Shown here piece by piece: positions 51,565-59,725 of a stretch of DNA of 64,000 nucleotides (positions are counted from its first letter, which is position 1; each line of letters starts with the position of its first letter). Made by a program: the position numbers and the translations under genes. The notes under the pieces are model-generated. The model was not told the DNA's origin, searched no databases, and saw nothing but the letters and a program-made list of their open reading frames with translations. The DNA is taken from positions 1 to 64,000 of the forward strand of contig JAJEBE010000032.1 of assembly GCA_022822545.1 (NCBI GenBank), read 5' to 3'. Source of the DNA: Anaerolineae bacterium. Lineage in GTDB: Bacteria > Chloroflexota > Anaerolineae > Aggregatilineales > Phototrophicaceae.

Positions 51565-53451
51565 ATGGTCTACGAAAAGCCGCCGCATATTGAGACGATT
51601 CTGAAGAACTTGCCCGCCAAAGCCGGCGTCTATTTGCTCAAGAACGGGCGCGGCAAAATCATCTACGTCGGCAAGGCGAAGCGCTTGCGCAATCGCGTTC
51701 GCAGTTACTTCACGACGCAGGCGGATGGCAACAGCAAGACCTTGCGCATGCGCGCCGAGGTTGAGGATATCGATTTCATCATCACCGAGAACGAAGTCAA
51801 GGCGTTGATCCTGGAAGAGACGCTGATCAAGAAGCATAAGCCGCGCTTCAATATCGAGCTCAAGGATGACAAACGCTATCCCTACATCCGCGTCGGCTGG
51901 GGCGATGCCTTCCCCAAAGTGGAAACGACGCGCCGCATTGTCAATGACGGCTCGCGCTATTTCGGTCCTTATTCGGCGATGTGGGTGGTGCAAAAGACGC
52001 TCAGCGACTTGCGGAAAGCCTTTCCTTATTTGACTTGCGATCGGGATATCACCGGCGGCGATGAGCGCGCCTGCCTGTTCCACGATATCAAGCTTTGCAA
52101 CGCGCCGTGCATTGGCGCGGTCAGCCGCGACGAATATCGCTTCATGATTCAGGAGCTGATGGATGTCTTGAGCGGGCGGGCGAATGATGTGCAGCGGCGT
52201 CTGGTGAAGGAAATGAATCAGGCCGCCGAGGGGCTCAATTTCGAGAAGGCGGCCGGCATCCGCGATCAACTGAAGGCGATCGATTTCATCACGAACAAGC
52301 ACAAGGCGGTCGGCAAGAATATGACCGACCACGATGTTATCGCACTGGCGCGCGATGAGCGCGACGCGACCGTGCAGATCATGTTCATTCGCAACGGCAA
52401 GTTGATCGGCAGCGACTCGCGCATGATGGACAATACCGAAGGCGAGAGCGACGCCGCCGTACTGGAGCAGTTCATCAGCCAGTTCTACGCCAGCGCGTCC
52501 AATATCCCGCGCGAGCTCATCCTGCCCAACGAGGTCGAGGAGGCGCGGATACTGGAACGTTGGCTCAGCGACAGACGCTCCGGTTCGCGGGTGACGATTC
52601 ACGTGCCGCAGCGGGGTGACAAGCGCAAGCTCATTGGCCTGGCGCAGGAGAACGCGCTGGAAAGCTTGCAGATGATGCGGGCGCAATTTGAAGCCGATAC
52701 GACCAAGCACGAGCAGGCGATGGCGGAATTGCGGGAGGCGCTGGAATTGCCGCGCATCCCGAATCGCATCGAGTGTTTCGATATCAGCACGACGCAAGGG
52801 ACCGCGATCGTGGCGAGCCGGGTGGTGTTTGTCCGCGGCGCCCCGCGGAAGAGCGAGTATCGCCGGTTCAACATCCGCAGCGTATCGCATTCGGGCTCGG
52901 ATGATTATATGTCCATGAGCGAGGCCTTGACGCGGCGCTTCCTGCGCTGGAAGAACGCGTCTGAACGGGACAGGGAAGTCACGCCGGATGGCCGGGACAA
53001 GGACGAAACCTGGCGCTTGCTGCCCGACCTGCTGTTGATCGACGGCGGCAAGGGCCAGCTTAGCGCGGCGCGTTCGGTGTTGGAAGAATTTGGCATCGCT
53101 GATCGCGTGCCGCTGGCGTCTTTGGCCAAGCGGATCGAAGAGATCTTCTTGCCGGACAAGGCGGACTCGGTACTGTTGCCGCGGCGCAGCGAAGCTTTGT
53201 ACCTGGTGCAGCGGGCCCGCGACGAAGCGCATCGTTTCGCCATCACCAGCCATCGCAAACAGCGACGCAAGCTGGGTTTGGCCAGCCGGCTGGAGACGAT
53301 CCCGGGGGTCGGGCCCAAGCGGCGGAAAGTGCTGCTGAAGCATTTTGAAAACTCCATCGACGCCATCAAGAACGCCAGCGTCGCCGAACTGGCGGCGGTG
53401 AATGGCATCAGCAAAGAAGTGGCGCTTAATATCAAGAGCCACCTGGATTGA
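51565..53451 (+). CDS. uvrC: UvrABC system protein C
   Basis: A 628-residue subunit of nucleotide excision repair that makes both incisions around a lesion. Domains in order: GIY-YIG nuclease (AGVYLLKNGRGKIIYVGKAKRL), a Cys block, the UVR motif (NFEKAAGIRDQLKAI), the RNase H-like C-terminal nuclease (RIECFDISTTQGTAIVAS and LLLIDGGKGQLSAA) and two helix-hairpin-helix motifs (TIPGVGPKRRKVLLKHF). ATG 51565 is used. The opposite strand carries a long open frame that is an artefact of codon bias. Confidence 0.97.
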   Translation: MVYEKPPHIETILKNLPAKAGVYLLKNGRGKIIYVGKAKRLRNRVRSYFTTQADGNSKTLRMRAEVEDIDFIITENEVKALILEETLIKKHKPRFNIELKDDKRYPYIRVGWGDAFPKVETTRRIVNDGSRYFGPYSAMWVVQKTLSDLRKAFPYLTCDRDITGGDERACLFHDIKLCNAPCIGAVSRDEYRFMIQELMDVLSGRANDVQRRLVKEMNQAAEGLNFEKAAGIRDQLKAIDFITNKHKAVGKNMTDHDVIALARDERDATVQIMFIRNGKLIGSDSRMMDNTEGESDAAVLEQFISQFYASASNIPRELILPNEVEEARILERWLSDRRSGSRVTIHVPQRGDKRKLIGLAQENALESLQMMRAQFEADTTKHEQAMAELREALELPRIPNRIECFDISTTQGTAIVASRVVFVRGAPRKSEYRRFNIRSVSHSGSDDYMSMSEALTRRFLRWKNASERDREVTPDGRDKDETWRLLPDLLLIDGGKGQLSAARSVLEEFGIADRVPLASLAKRIEEIFLPDKADSVLLPRRSEALYLVQRARDEAHRFAITSHRKQRRKLGLASRLETIPGVGPKRRKVLLKHFENSIDAIKNASVAELAAVNGISKEVALNIKSHLD

Positions 53452-53454
53452 CGC

Positions 53455-55050
53455 CTAGATATGCAGTTGATGCACATGGCGGATGAAGTCCTGCTGCCTG
53501 AGGATGTTCATTAGCGATTCGGGAAGGGGCTCATCGAAGGTGAGCACGGTCAGCGTATTGCCGCCGGGCTCGGCGCGCCCGGTGTGCCAGCTGGCGATAT
53601 TGATGCCGTTTTCCGCCATCAGGCTGCCGACCTGGCCGATGACGCCGGGGCGGTCATAGCTTCCCATGATGAGCAGGTGTCCGCGGGGCTCAAAGTGGAT
53701 TCGATAGTCGTTGATCTGCAAGATATAGGGCTTTTGCCGGTCCAGCAATCCGCCGGCGATGCTGATCTCTTCGCCGTCTTCGAGCGTCGTCTGGCAGGTG
53801 ATCGTGTTGCGATATTCGCTGATTTTGATGCCCTTGGCCTGAGTGATATGCCAGCCGCGCTCGGCCGCCAGCAGGGGCGCGTTAACGAAGCTGACCTTGT
53901 CGCCCAGGATTGGACTCAGCAAGCCCTTGAGAATGCCGACCGTCATCGGCTTGATCAGCCCGTTCATGTCGTCGCCCATGATCTCGATGGCGATGCGGCG
54001 TATGGGGCTGCGCGCCAGAATATGGTGGAGGGCGCCGATGCATTCCGCCAGTTGCATGAAGGGGCGAATCTCATCGTAGCCCACCCCCGGCAGCAGCGGC
54101 ATGTTGACCACGTTTCGGTAGTCGCGGTCGTTGAGGGCGTCCAGCACTTGCTTGACGACTTGCATTGAGAGATCCTGCCGCGCTTCGGCCGTGTTGTCGC
54201 CGATATGAGGCGTATGGATGACGCGGTCCAAGCCGATGAGGGGGCTGTTGAAGGGCGGCTCTTCGTTCCAGACATCCACGGCGACGCCGCCCAAGCGCCC
54301 AGCCTTCAGCGCTTCCGCCAGCAGGGATTCCTTGATGATGCCGCCATGAGACGTATTGATAAAGCAGGCGCCGGGTTTCATCAGCCGGAGCGTCTCTTCA
54401 TCAAAGAAGTCGACCGTTTCTTTGGTCGCGGGCACGTGCATGCTGACGTAATCCGCAGCGGAGAGGAGCTCGCGCAGGCCGACCAGGCTGACGCGTCTGT
54501 CTTCGACTTGTTCTTCACGGATGTAAGGATCGCAGGCGAGGACGGTCATTCCCAGCGCCAGGCACAGGCGGGCGACGCGATGCCCCACACGGCCGAGCCC
54601 AACGATGCCGATGGTTTTGCCATGCAGTTGGGCGCCGACTTGTTGTTGGCGGTCGTAGAGCCACCAGCCTTCGCGCAGGCTTTCGTGCAGGGCCGGCAGA
54701 TTGCGATTCAAGGCCAGCATCAGCGCCAACGTATGCTCGGCGGCGGCGATGGCGCTGACGCCCGGTGTATTCATCACCAGGATGCCGCGCTCGGTGGCGG
54801 CCTCAATGTCGATGCCGGTCAAGCCGGCGGACATGCGCGCGATCAGCCGCAGCTCCGGCGCGCGTTCGAGCAGCGGCGCGTCCAGTTTGAAATCGGAGCG
54901 GGTGATGATCGCAGCGGCATCGATGAGCGAGGCGCGAACGTTTGAGGTCTTCGGCGGCACGCAAGTCACACGGATGTCGGCGCTTGCCTCGAGCAGGGCG
55001 ATACTTTCCGGCGTAAGGTCGGTCGCGATCACGACATGGCGCTGGCTCAC
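53455..55050 (-). CDS. serA: D-3-phosphoglycerate dehydrogenase
   Basis: A 531-residue NAD-dependent enzyme, the first step of serine synthesis. The NAD-binding motif is GIVGLGRVGHRVARL, the active-site Arg lies in LIARMSAGLTGID, and the Glu/His pair in NEEPPF and HTPHIGDNTAEAR. The long type adds an intervening domain (about 320-450) and a C-terminal ACT domain (YDRPGVIGQVGSLMAENGINIASW) that usually binds serine for feedback control. Its start overlaps the stop of the HAD gene by 4 nt, making a coupled serB-HAD-serA operon. It is convergent with uvrC, 3 bp apart. Confidence 0.95.
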   Translation of the reverse strand: MSQRHVVIATDLTPESIALLEASADIRVTCVPPKTSNVRASLIDAAAIITRSDFKLDAPLLERAPELRLIARMSAGLTGIDIEAATERGILVMNTPGVSAIAAAEHTLALMLALNRNLPALHESLREGWWLYDRQQQVGAQLHGKTIGIVGLGRVGHRVARLCLALGMTVLACDPYIREEQVEDRRVSLVGLRELLSAADYVSMHVPATKETVDFFDEETLRLMKPGACFINTSHGGIIKESLLAEALKAGRLGGVAVDVWNEEPPFNSPLIGLDRVIHTPHIGDNTAEARQDLSMQVVKQVLDALNDRDYRNVVNMPLLPGVGYDEIRPFMQLAECIGALHHILARSPIRRIAIEIMGDDMNGLIKPMTVGILKGLLSPILGDKVSFVNAPLLAAERGWHITQAKGIKISEYRNTITCQTTLEDGEEISIAGGLLDRQKPYILQINDYRIHFEPRGHLLIMGSYDRPGVIGQVGSLMAENGINIASWHTGRAEPGGNTLTVLTFDEPLPESLMNILRQQDFIRHVHQLHI

Positions 55051-55715
55051 GCGAATAGTCCTTTTGATTTGATTTCTTCCAGCACCTCGAAGAGATTGGA
55101 GAAGACCTTGTCATTGATGTCGGCAAAGTCTTCCAGGCTGGAATGCGACAGGTCAACTACGGTGTAGCAGGTCATGCCGGCCGCTTGCGCGGACAAGGTG
55201 CCGGCGCGGCTGTCCTCCAGGGCCAGGCAGTCTTCAGGGGCGATGCCCAATTGCTGGGCGGCATCGAGGTAGATATCCGGCGCCGGCTTGCCCCGCGCCA
55301 CGAACTCGGCGGAATAACGCCGGGGAATGAGGGTTTGCCAGCCCATCAACCTGACAAAATGCTCGATGACAACTTGTGATGAACTCGAGGCGATCGCTCG
55401 CGGGATGTTCAATTCGGCGGCGTGACGGACGATTTCCTGGGCGCCTGGCCGCGCGCGGATACGCTCCGGCGGAAGCTGCAAGAGGCGTCCGACGATAGCG
55501 GCCTCGATGGCGGCGGGTGAATCGCCGAGTTTGGGATAATGTTGCTGCAAGATGGCGGCGAACTCGTCCACCCGCATGCCGATGCCCTGGTCGCGCACTT
55601 CAGCGGAATAGCGGTAGCCCAGCGACTCGATGAGTTCGATTTCGACTTCATGCCAGACCGGCTCGGAATCGACGAGCAAGCCGTCCATATCAAAGATCAG
55701 CGCGGAAAATGTCAT
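55047..55715 (-). CDS. HAD-superfamily phosphatase, beta-phosphoglucomutase-like
   Basis: A 222-residue HAD hydrolase of subclass IA. It shows LIFDMDGLLVDSEPVW (nucleophile and acid/base Asp), ASSSS (motif II), GKPAPDIYL (motif III Lys) and LALEDSRAG (motif IV acids). The substrate is not fixed by sequence. Both neighbours overlap it by 4 nt and are serine-pathway enzymes, so it may dephosphorylate a related metabolite or clear a side product. Confidence 0.87.
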   Translation of the reverse strand: MTFSALIFDMDGLLVDSEPVWHEVEIELIESLGYRYSAEVRDQGIGMRVDEFAAILQQHYPKLGDSPAAIEAAIVGRLLQLPPERIRARPGAQEIVRHAAELNIPRAIASSSSQVVIEHFVRLMGWQTLIPRRYSAEFVARGKPAPDIYLDAAQQLGIAPEDCLALEDSRAGTLSAQAAGMTCYTVVDLSHSSLEDFADINDKVFSNLFEVLEEIKSKGLFA

Positions 55716-56569
55716 GTCTGGATAATCGCCTCAAATTCGTCAATAAATTGTTCGCGCAAGGCGGGCACGCGGAAAGATAGGGATCCCGCATCCAAAACCT
55801 GTGCGATGCCTTTGCGAAAGACCGCTTCATGGGCGCTGCCGCGGACGGCGGCAAAAGACCGATATCCGGCGGCAAGGGGCAGGATGGCGGCGAGAGACGG
55901 CGAGTGAAGGAAAATATCCGCCTCCGCCTTGACGGCAGCGCGGGCCACCACTCCGCCATAACCGACGAATAAGTCGACCGCGTCCCTCGCGGCCAGATCG
56001 GAAGCGCCGTCCCCGATCATGAGTCGCTTGCCGGGCCGGTCGCCAGCGAGCTCGCTGATGATTTTTGATTTGCCGCTCGAGACGGTTAAGGGACCTTCAC
56101 TGTAATCGAGGTAGGTTTTGGCTTGCTGCGCGCCGGGCTCATGATAATCCCACCAGCGACCGGACAGTTCGTTGTATTCCAGTTCGACGGCGCGGATGCG
56201 CTCGGGCGGGACGCCAAGCCGGCGGCCGAATCCCTTGACGGCGTCGATTAAACCGCCACTGATGATGAAGACCTCCTTGCCCAGGAATTGCAGGGCGGCG
56301 ATGACTTCGGCCGCGTCTTCGACCACGGTTTCCCAGTACCGTTCTTCGATGGACTTGAGTTGGGCGAGGGTCGGCTTGATGGCGCGGAGGCGCTTGCCGT
56401 AGACATCGGCCAGATCGAGCTCGCCTTCCATCGCCTTGTTGGTCAGGAAGCCGACGCGGCCTTCCTTGCCTTTGAGGCGAGCGAGCTCATCAATGCCTTC
56501 GATGGCGGAAAGCGTACTGTCGCAATCGAAGAAGATGAGTTGGCAGCTTGGCCAGCTTGCTTGCGGCAT
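55712..56569 (-). CDS. serB: Phosphoserine phosphatase-like HAD hydrolase
   Basis: A 285-residue HAD phosphatase with SerB features: IFFDCDSTLSAIEGIDELA (DxDxT nucleophile motif), helical cap, FIISGGLIDAVKGFG (motif II), KSKI (Lys) and LMIGDGASDLAA (motif IV). It would remove phosphate from phosphoserine in the last step of serine synthesis. A C-terminal extension (about 225-285) is not usual for short SerB. ATG 56569 has GAGG 7 nt upstream. First gene of the serB-HAD-serA operon. Confidence 0.82.
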   Translation of the reverse strand: MPQASWPSCQLIFFDCDSTLSAIEGIDELARLKGKEGRVGFLTNKAMEGELDLADVYGKRLRAIKPTLAQLKSIEERYWETVVEDAAEVIAALQFLGKEVFIISGGLIDAVKGFGRRLGVPPERIRAVELEYNELSGRWWDYHEPGAQQAKTYLDYSEGPLTVSSGKSKIISELAGDRPGKRLMIGDGASDLAARDAVDLFVGYGGVVARAAVKAEADIFLHSPSLAAILPLAAGYRSFAAVRGSAHEAVFRKGIAQVLDAGSLSFRVPALREQFIDEFEAIIQT

Positions 56570-56698
56570 GAAGCATCCTCGCGGTTTCATCAGGGCGCGA
56601 CCATTATAGTCCCTTGCGGCCAGAAATGTACGGCGGTCTGCAAGTCTCCTCGGATAATCCAGCGCGCCGTCAGGCAGGCGACAGATCAGATCAATCAA

Positions 56699-56722
56699 CT
56701 ATCGATAATCGATTATCGATAG
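56699..56722. promoter_or_regulatory. Perfect 24-bp palindrome
   Basis: The arms CTATCGATAATC and GATTATCGATAG are exact reverse complements with no spacer. It lies about 130-150 bp upstream of the serine operon start and about 390 bp upstream of the TetR-family gene. It is probably an operator for a dimeric regulator, although which gene it serves is unclear. Confidence 0.55.
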
Positions 56723-56748
56723 AGGCAAAACTTTTTTCTATCATAAAA
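56699..56748 (-). repeat. AT-rich element shared with the corA upstream region (copy B)
   Basis: On the minus strand ATGATAGAAAAAAGTTT begins at 56744 and is followed by TGCCTCTATC and GATAAT..ATTATC. It matches copy A at 262-311 with 25 of the first 27 positions identical. It points toward the serine operon, as copy A points toward corA. Confidence 0.5.
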
Positions 56749-57115
56749 GAGGAATTTTGTGATCATTTTTCTTGCGGCTAGCGAGATCTGACGAGTAGAG
56801 AGCGGCGGCCCCCGGTACTTTTGCCGCGGAAAAAGTTTTTTTGGCAATCTGGCAATCTGACGCGCTCCGCTTGTTAATGCGCAGGTGAGACTAGCGTAGC
56901 ATACAATTGGGCGCAACGACAGAACAAATGTTGCATAATCCTTTCAAGATCTGAAACTCGAGCTTGAAGCAAGCGCGCAGGGGGCGCCCTTGCCGAGTGA
57001 GAGACGGGCGTTGGCAACGGCGAAATTAAGCCGCTTGAATGCCTTGGTCCGCTCCCCTATAATCTAACAATCATTTGATTTTTGGGCGTCGTCATCGGTG
57101 TGGAGGGAGGCGGGC

Positions 57116-57754
57116 TTGGCACGAAAACCGGCGGATCAATCGGTAGCGCGGGAAGACATATTATGGGCGGCGGCGGAGGTTTTGCATCGCAAGGGCTATG
57201 AAGCCACGACGATGAAAGACATCGCGGCGCAAGTGAATCTGACGGCGGCCAGTTTATATCATCATTTCAAGAATAAAGATTTTCTCTTGCTGAATGTGCT
57301 TGAGGTCGGGCTGGACCTGACCATCGACAAACTGGAAAGAATTGACGCCTCCGACCTAACCTGCGCCGAGAAGCTGGGGGCGATGATTCGCTCGCATGTC
57401 GTCAGCGTGACGGGCAACGTGGCGGTGGGGGCGGCGATGGTCTTCGAGATCCGCGCGTTGCTTAATGTGAGCGTCGGCGGGAGGAATGGCGATGAGAGTT
57501 TTACGAGAGAATTTGTGGCGCGGCGGAATCAGTTCTTTGCCCGGCGGGATTATTTCGAGGGCTTGTTTCGCGATACGGTGCGGGCCGGGATAGAGGCGGG
57601 CGAGTTCCGCGAGGTGGACGCGGCGATCGTGACGAAGGCGATGCTGGGCGCGCATAACTGGGTGGGGGTGTGGTTCAAGGAGGGCGGTCGGCTAAGTGGT
57701 GAAGCGGTGGCGGATGTGATGGTGGATACCTGGCTGGCGGCTTTGGGGGTGTGA
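57116..57754 (+). CDS. TetR/AcrR family transcriptional regulator
   Basis: A 212-residue repressor-type protein. The N-terminal helix-turn-helix is typical: ILWAAAEVLHRKGYEATTMK and then DIAAQVNLTAASLYHHFKNK. The ligand domain follows (about 65-200). TTG 57116 is chosen because GGAGGGAGG lies 5 nt upstream and family similarity begins there. The next gene (Mrr-like nuclease) starts 21 bp downstream in the same direction and the SDR/beta-oxidation genes follow, so fatty-acid or stress genes are possible targets. Confidence 0.88.
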   Translation: MARKPADQSVAREDILWAAAEVLHRKGYEATTMKDIAAQVNLTAASLYHHFKNKDFLLLNVLEVGLDLTIDKLERIDASDLTCAEKLGAMIRSHVVSVTGNVAVGAAMVFEIRALLNVSVGGRNGDESFTREFVARRNQFFARRDYFEGLFRDTVRAGIEAGEFREVDAAIVTKAMLGAHNWVGVWFKEGGRLSGEAVADVMVDTWLAALGV

Positions 57755-57775
57755 GAGTATAGAGGAATCCAACGC

Positions 57776-58948
57776 ATGGAAAGACGACAATTAACACCAG
57801 ATTTGCCGACATACGAAATTGGACGGCGCTTTCTTCAAGTCATAGACGGCGTAAGTGAATCTCAGTATAGAACTATGGAAAAAGCTATTTATGAGCATAT
57901 CCGTAGTCCTAAAGATCCGTTTAACTGGAAAGAACCGGAAGATTGGATACCGAGGTTACTGACGGATGATAGTCGTGATCTGGCGCTACGCTTTTGGCGG
58001 GAATCCGATCATCTAGTCAATCCGCGTCATACATTTGGCCCTTATTACCTATGTAGAATCCACCAGCTGTCGTCTATTCGAAATGGCGTCATACAGCTTA
58101 CTGAACGTGGCAAGAGGTTCGTCGCTGGCAATGAAAAAGTCTTGGCAGAAATGGATGACTACGATGGTTTGCTACTTGTGTTGTCTGAAGTCGCTGCCAA
58201 GGGACCTGGACGACGGCGAGACTTTGAAGACCGTTATGCCGAGTTCTGCCGCGCCCAAACAACGTACGCAGCTGACTCCTCGATTATCTCGAGCCTCATC
58301 TATAGACTCAACAATCTTGTCGATCGCAGGCTCATAGACAAGAGCGGACATTCCTACCAGGTAACTCACATGGGCCTCGAGCACCTTGGTCGTCACGGCG
58401 CCGTAATTGGGGGCGACGCGTCCAATCCTGCAATAGCGAGACTTAGCCAGAGCAGCAACGCGAAGGCGCGCCAGCAGCTTGCCGAGTTCTTACAGTCAAT
58501 GAATCCCTACAAGTTTGAGCATCTTATCGAGCGTCTGCTGAATGAAATGGGCTATGACGGTGTTGCAGTGACCGCGCCTAGTAATGACAAAGGCGTTGAC
58601 GTCGTTGGCGATATCGAGCTTGGTATTAGTCGTGTCCGCGAAGTCATACAGGTCAAGCGTCAGCAATCGAATGTCGGGCGAGGTATTCTGGACAGCCTTA
58701 GAGGATCTCTCCATCGCTTTGACGCGGTTCGAGCCACAATCATAACAACCAGTGGTTTCACGAAAGGGGCGCAAGAGGCAGCGTTTGAAAAGGGCGTCGC
58801 TCCCATAACCCTCATTGATGGGGAAACTCTGTTAGATTTGCTTATTGAACATAACATCGGCATCCGCAGACGCGAAATCAGGATCCTAGAATTTGACGGC
58901 GAGAGCCTGAGCCAATTTGAAACGGAAGATGGAAGCGACGCCCAGTAA
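57776..58948 (+). CDS. Mrr-type restriction endonuclease-like protein
   Basis: A 390-residue protein. The N-terminal 200 residues contain winged-helix-like segments (SSIISSLIYRLNNLVDRRLI, SYQVTHMGLEHLGRHG) as in Mrr N-domains. The C-terminal domain (about 235-370) is the Mrr catalytic fold: KFEHLIERLLNEMGYDGV, KGVDVVGDIELG and EVIQVKRQ give the D...(Q/E)xK nuclease motif, then ATIITTSGFTKGAQEAA. It probably cuts modified or foreign DNA. GC content is visibly lower than neighbours, suggesting acquisition. AGAGGAA precedes ATG 57776. Confidence 0.85.
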   Translation: MERRQLTPDLPTYEIGRRFLQVIDGVSESQYRTMEKAIYEHIRSPKDPFNWKEPEDWIPRLLTDDSRDLALRFWRESDHLVNPRHTFGPYYLCRIHQLSSIRNGVIQLTERGKRFVAGNEKVLAEMDDYDGLLLVLSEVAAKGPGRRRDFEDRYAEFCRAQTTYAADSSIISSLIYRLNNLVDRRLIDKSGHSYQVTHMGLEHLGRHGAVIGGDASNPAIARLSQSSNAKARQQLAEFLQSMNPYKFEHLIERLLNEMGYDGVAVTAPSNDKGVDVVGDIELGISRVREVIQVKRQQSNVGRGILDSLRGSLHRFDAVRATIITTSGFTKGAQEAAFEKGVAPITLIDGETLLDLLIEHNIGIRRREIRILEFDGESLSQFETEDGSDAQ

Positions 58949-58989
58949 GATCGACTATCGACAATCAATTAAGGATACCGAGACAACTC

Positions 58990-59694
58990 ATGCAAAACAT
59001 ACTCATCACAGGCGCGAACCGGGGCATCGGCCTCGCGTTGACTAAAGAATATCTGGCCAAGGGCGACAGTCGCGTTTTCGCATCTTGTCGGAATCCGGCA
59101 GGCGCGGCGGAGCTAGGTGCTCTGGCTGAGACAAACTTCGAGCAACTCCGCGTTCTGCAAATGGACGTCACAGACGAGGCGTCTATCAATCGGGCTGCCG
59201 ACGCGCTTAGAGCGGGCACGGACGTTTTGGACGTACTTATCAACAATGCCGGCATCAGCGGCGACGACCACGCTCGAATTATGGGGAAGCTGACGTCAAC
59301 TGAAGTCAGCCATGTGATTAGTACAAACGCCGTCAGTTCGCTGATCGTGACGCAAGCCTGTCGCGAGTTGCTGAAGAAAGGCGACAATCCGCGCGTGGTG
59401 ATGATTTCGTCGGGCTTGGGCTCCCTGGCTCGCGCCGACGGCAGTTCTTACGCGTATCGCATGAGCAAAGCGGCGATGAATATGGCGGCGCGCGTCCTCG
59501 CTTTTGATGAGGCGATGGCGGGCATTACGACGGTGACTATGGCGCCTGGCTGGGTGCGGACGGATATGGGAGGATCGGCGGCAAGTCTAGCGCCGGAAGA
59601 ATCGGCGAGGGCTTTGCTCACGGTAATCGATGGGCTTGGCGCTTCAGATAACGGCAAGTTTTACCGTTATGATGGCATGGAGTTGGACTGGTAG
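58990..59694 (+). CDS. Short-chain dehydrogenase/reductase
   Basis: A 234-residue classical SDR. It has the cofactor motif TGANRGIG, the NNAG structural motif (LINNAGIS), the catalytic Ser (MISSGLGS) and YxxxK (YRMSK). The substrate is unknown. The C-terminal DGKFYRYDG-like end (NGKFYRYDGMELDW) is found in SDRs related to C-factor/csgA-type proteins. It lies 31 bp upstream of the beta-oxidation gene in the same direction. Confidence 0.88.
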   Translation: MQNILITGANRGIGLALTKEYLAKGDSRVFASCRNPAGAAELGALAETNFEQLRVLQMDVTDEASINRAADALRAGTDVLDVLINNAGISGDDHARIMGKLTSTEVSHVISTNAVSSLIVTQACRELLKKGDNPRVVMISSGLGSLARADGSSYAYRMSKAAMNMAARVLAFDEAMAGITTVTMAPGWVRTDMGGSAASLAPEESARALLTVIDGLGASDNGKFYRYDGMELDW

Positions 59695-59725
59695 ATTTTC
59701 AGCCTCAGAAAGGGTGACGGCATTC

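Larger units (their letters stand above)
56570..57115. other. AT-rich intergenic region between the serine operon and TetR gene
   Basis: 545 bp without a convincing gene. It contains the 24-bp palindrome at 56699-56722, copy B of the shared AT-rich element, and a tandem GGCAATCT at 56843-56858. Confidence 0.6.

Noticed and set aside
51538..53442. 634-codon open frame antisense to uvrC
   Set aside because: It mirrors uvrC codon by codon, its product is Arg/His/Asp-rich without any motif, and uvrC is unmistakable. It is a by-product of high-GC codon bias.
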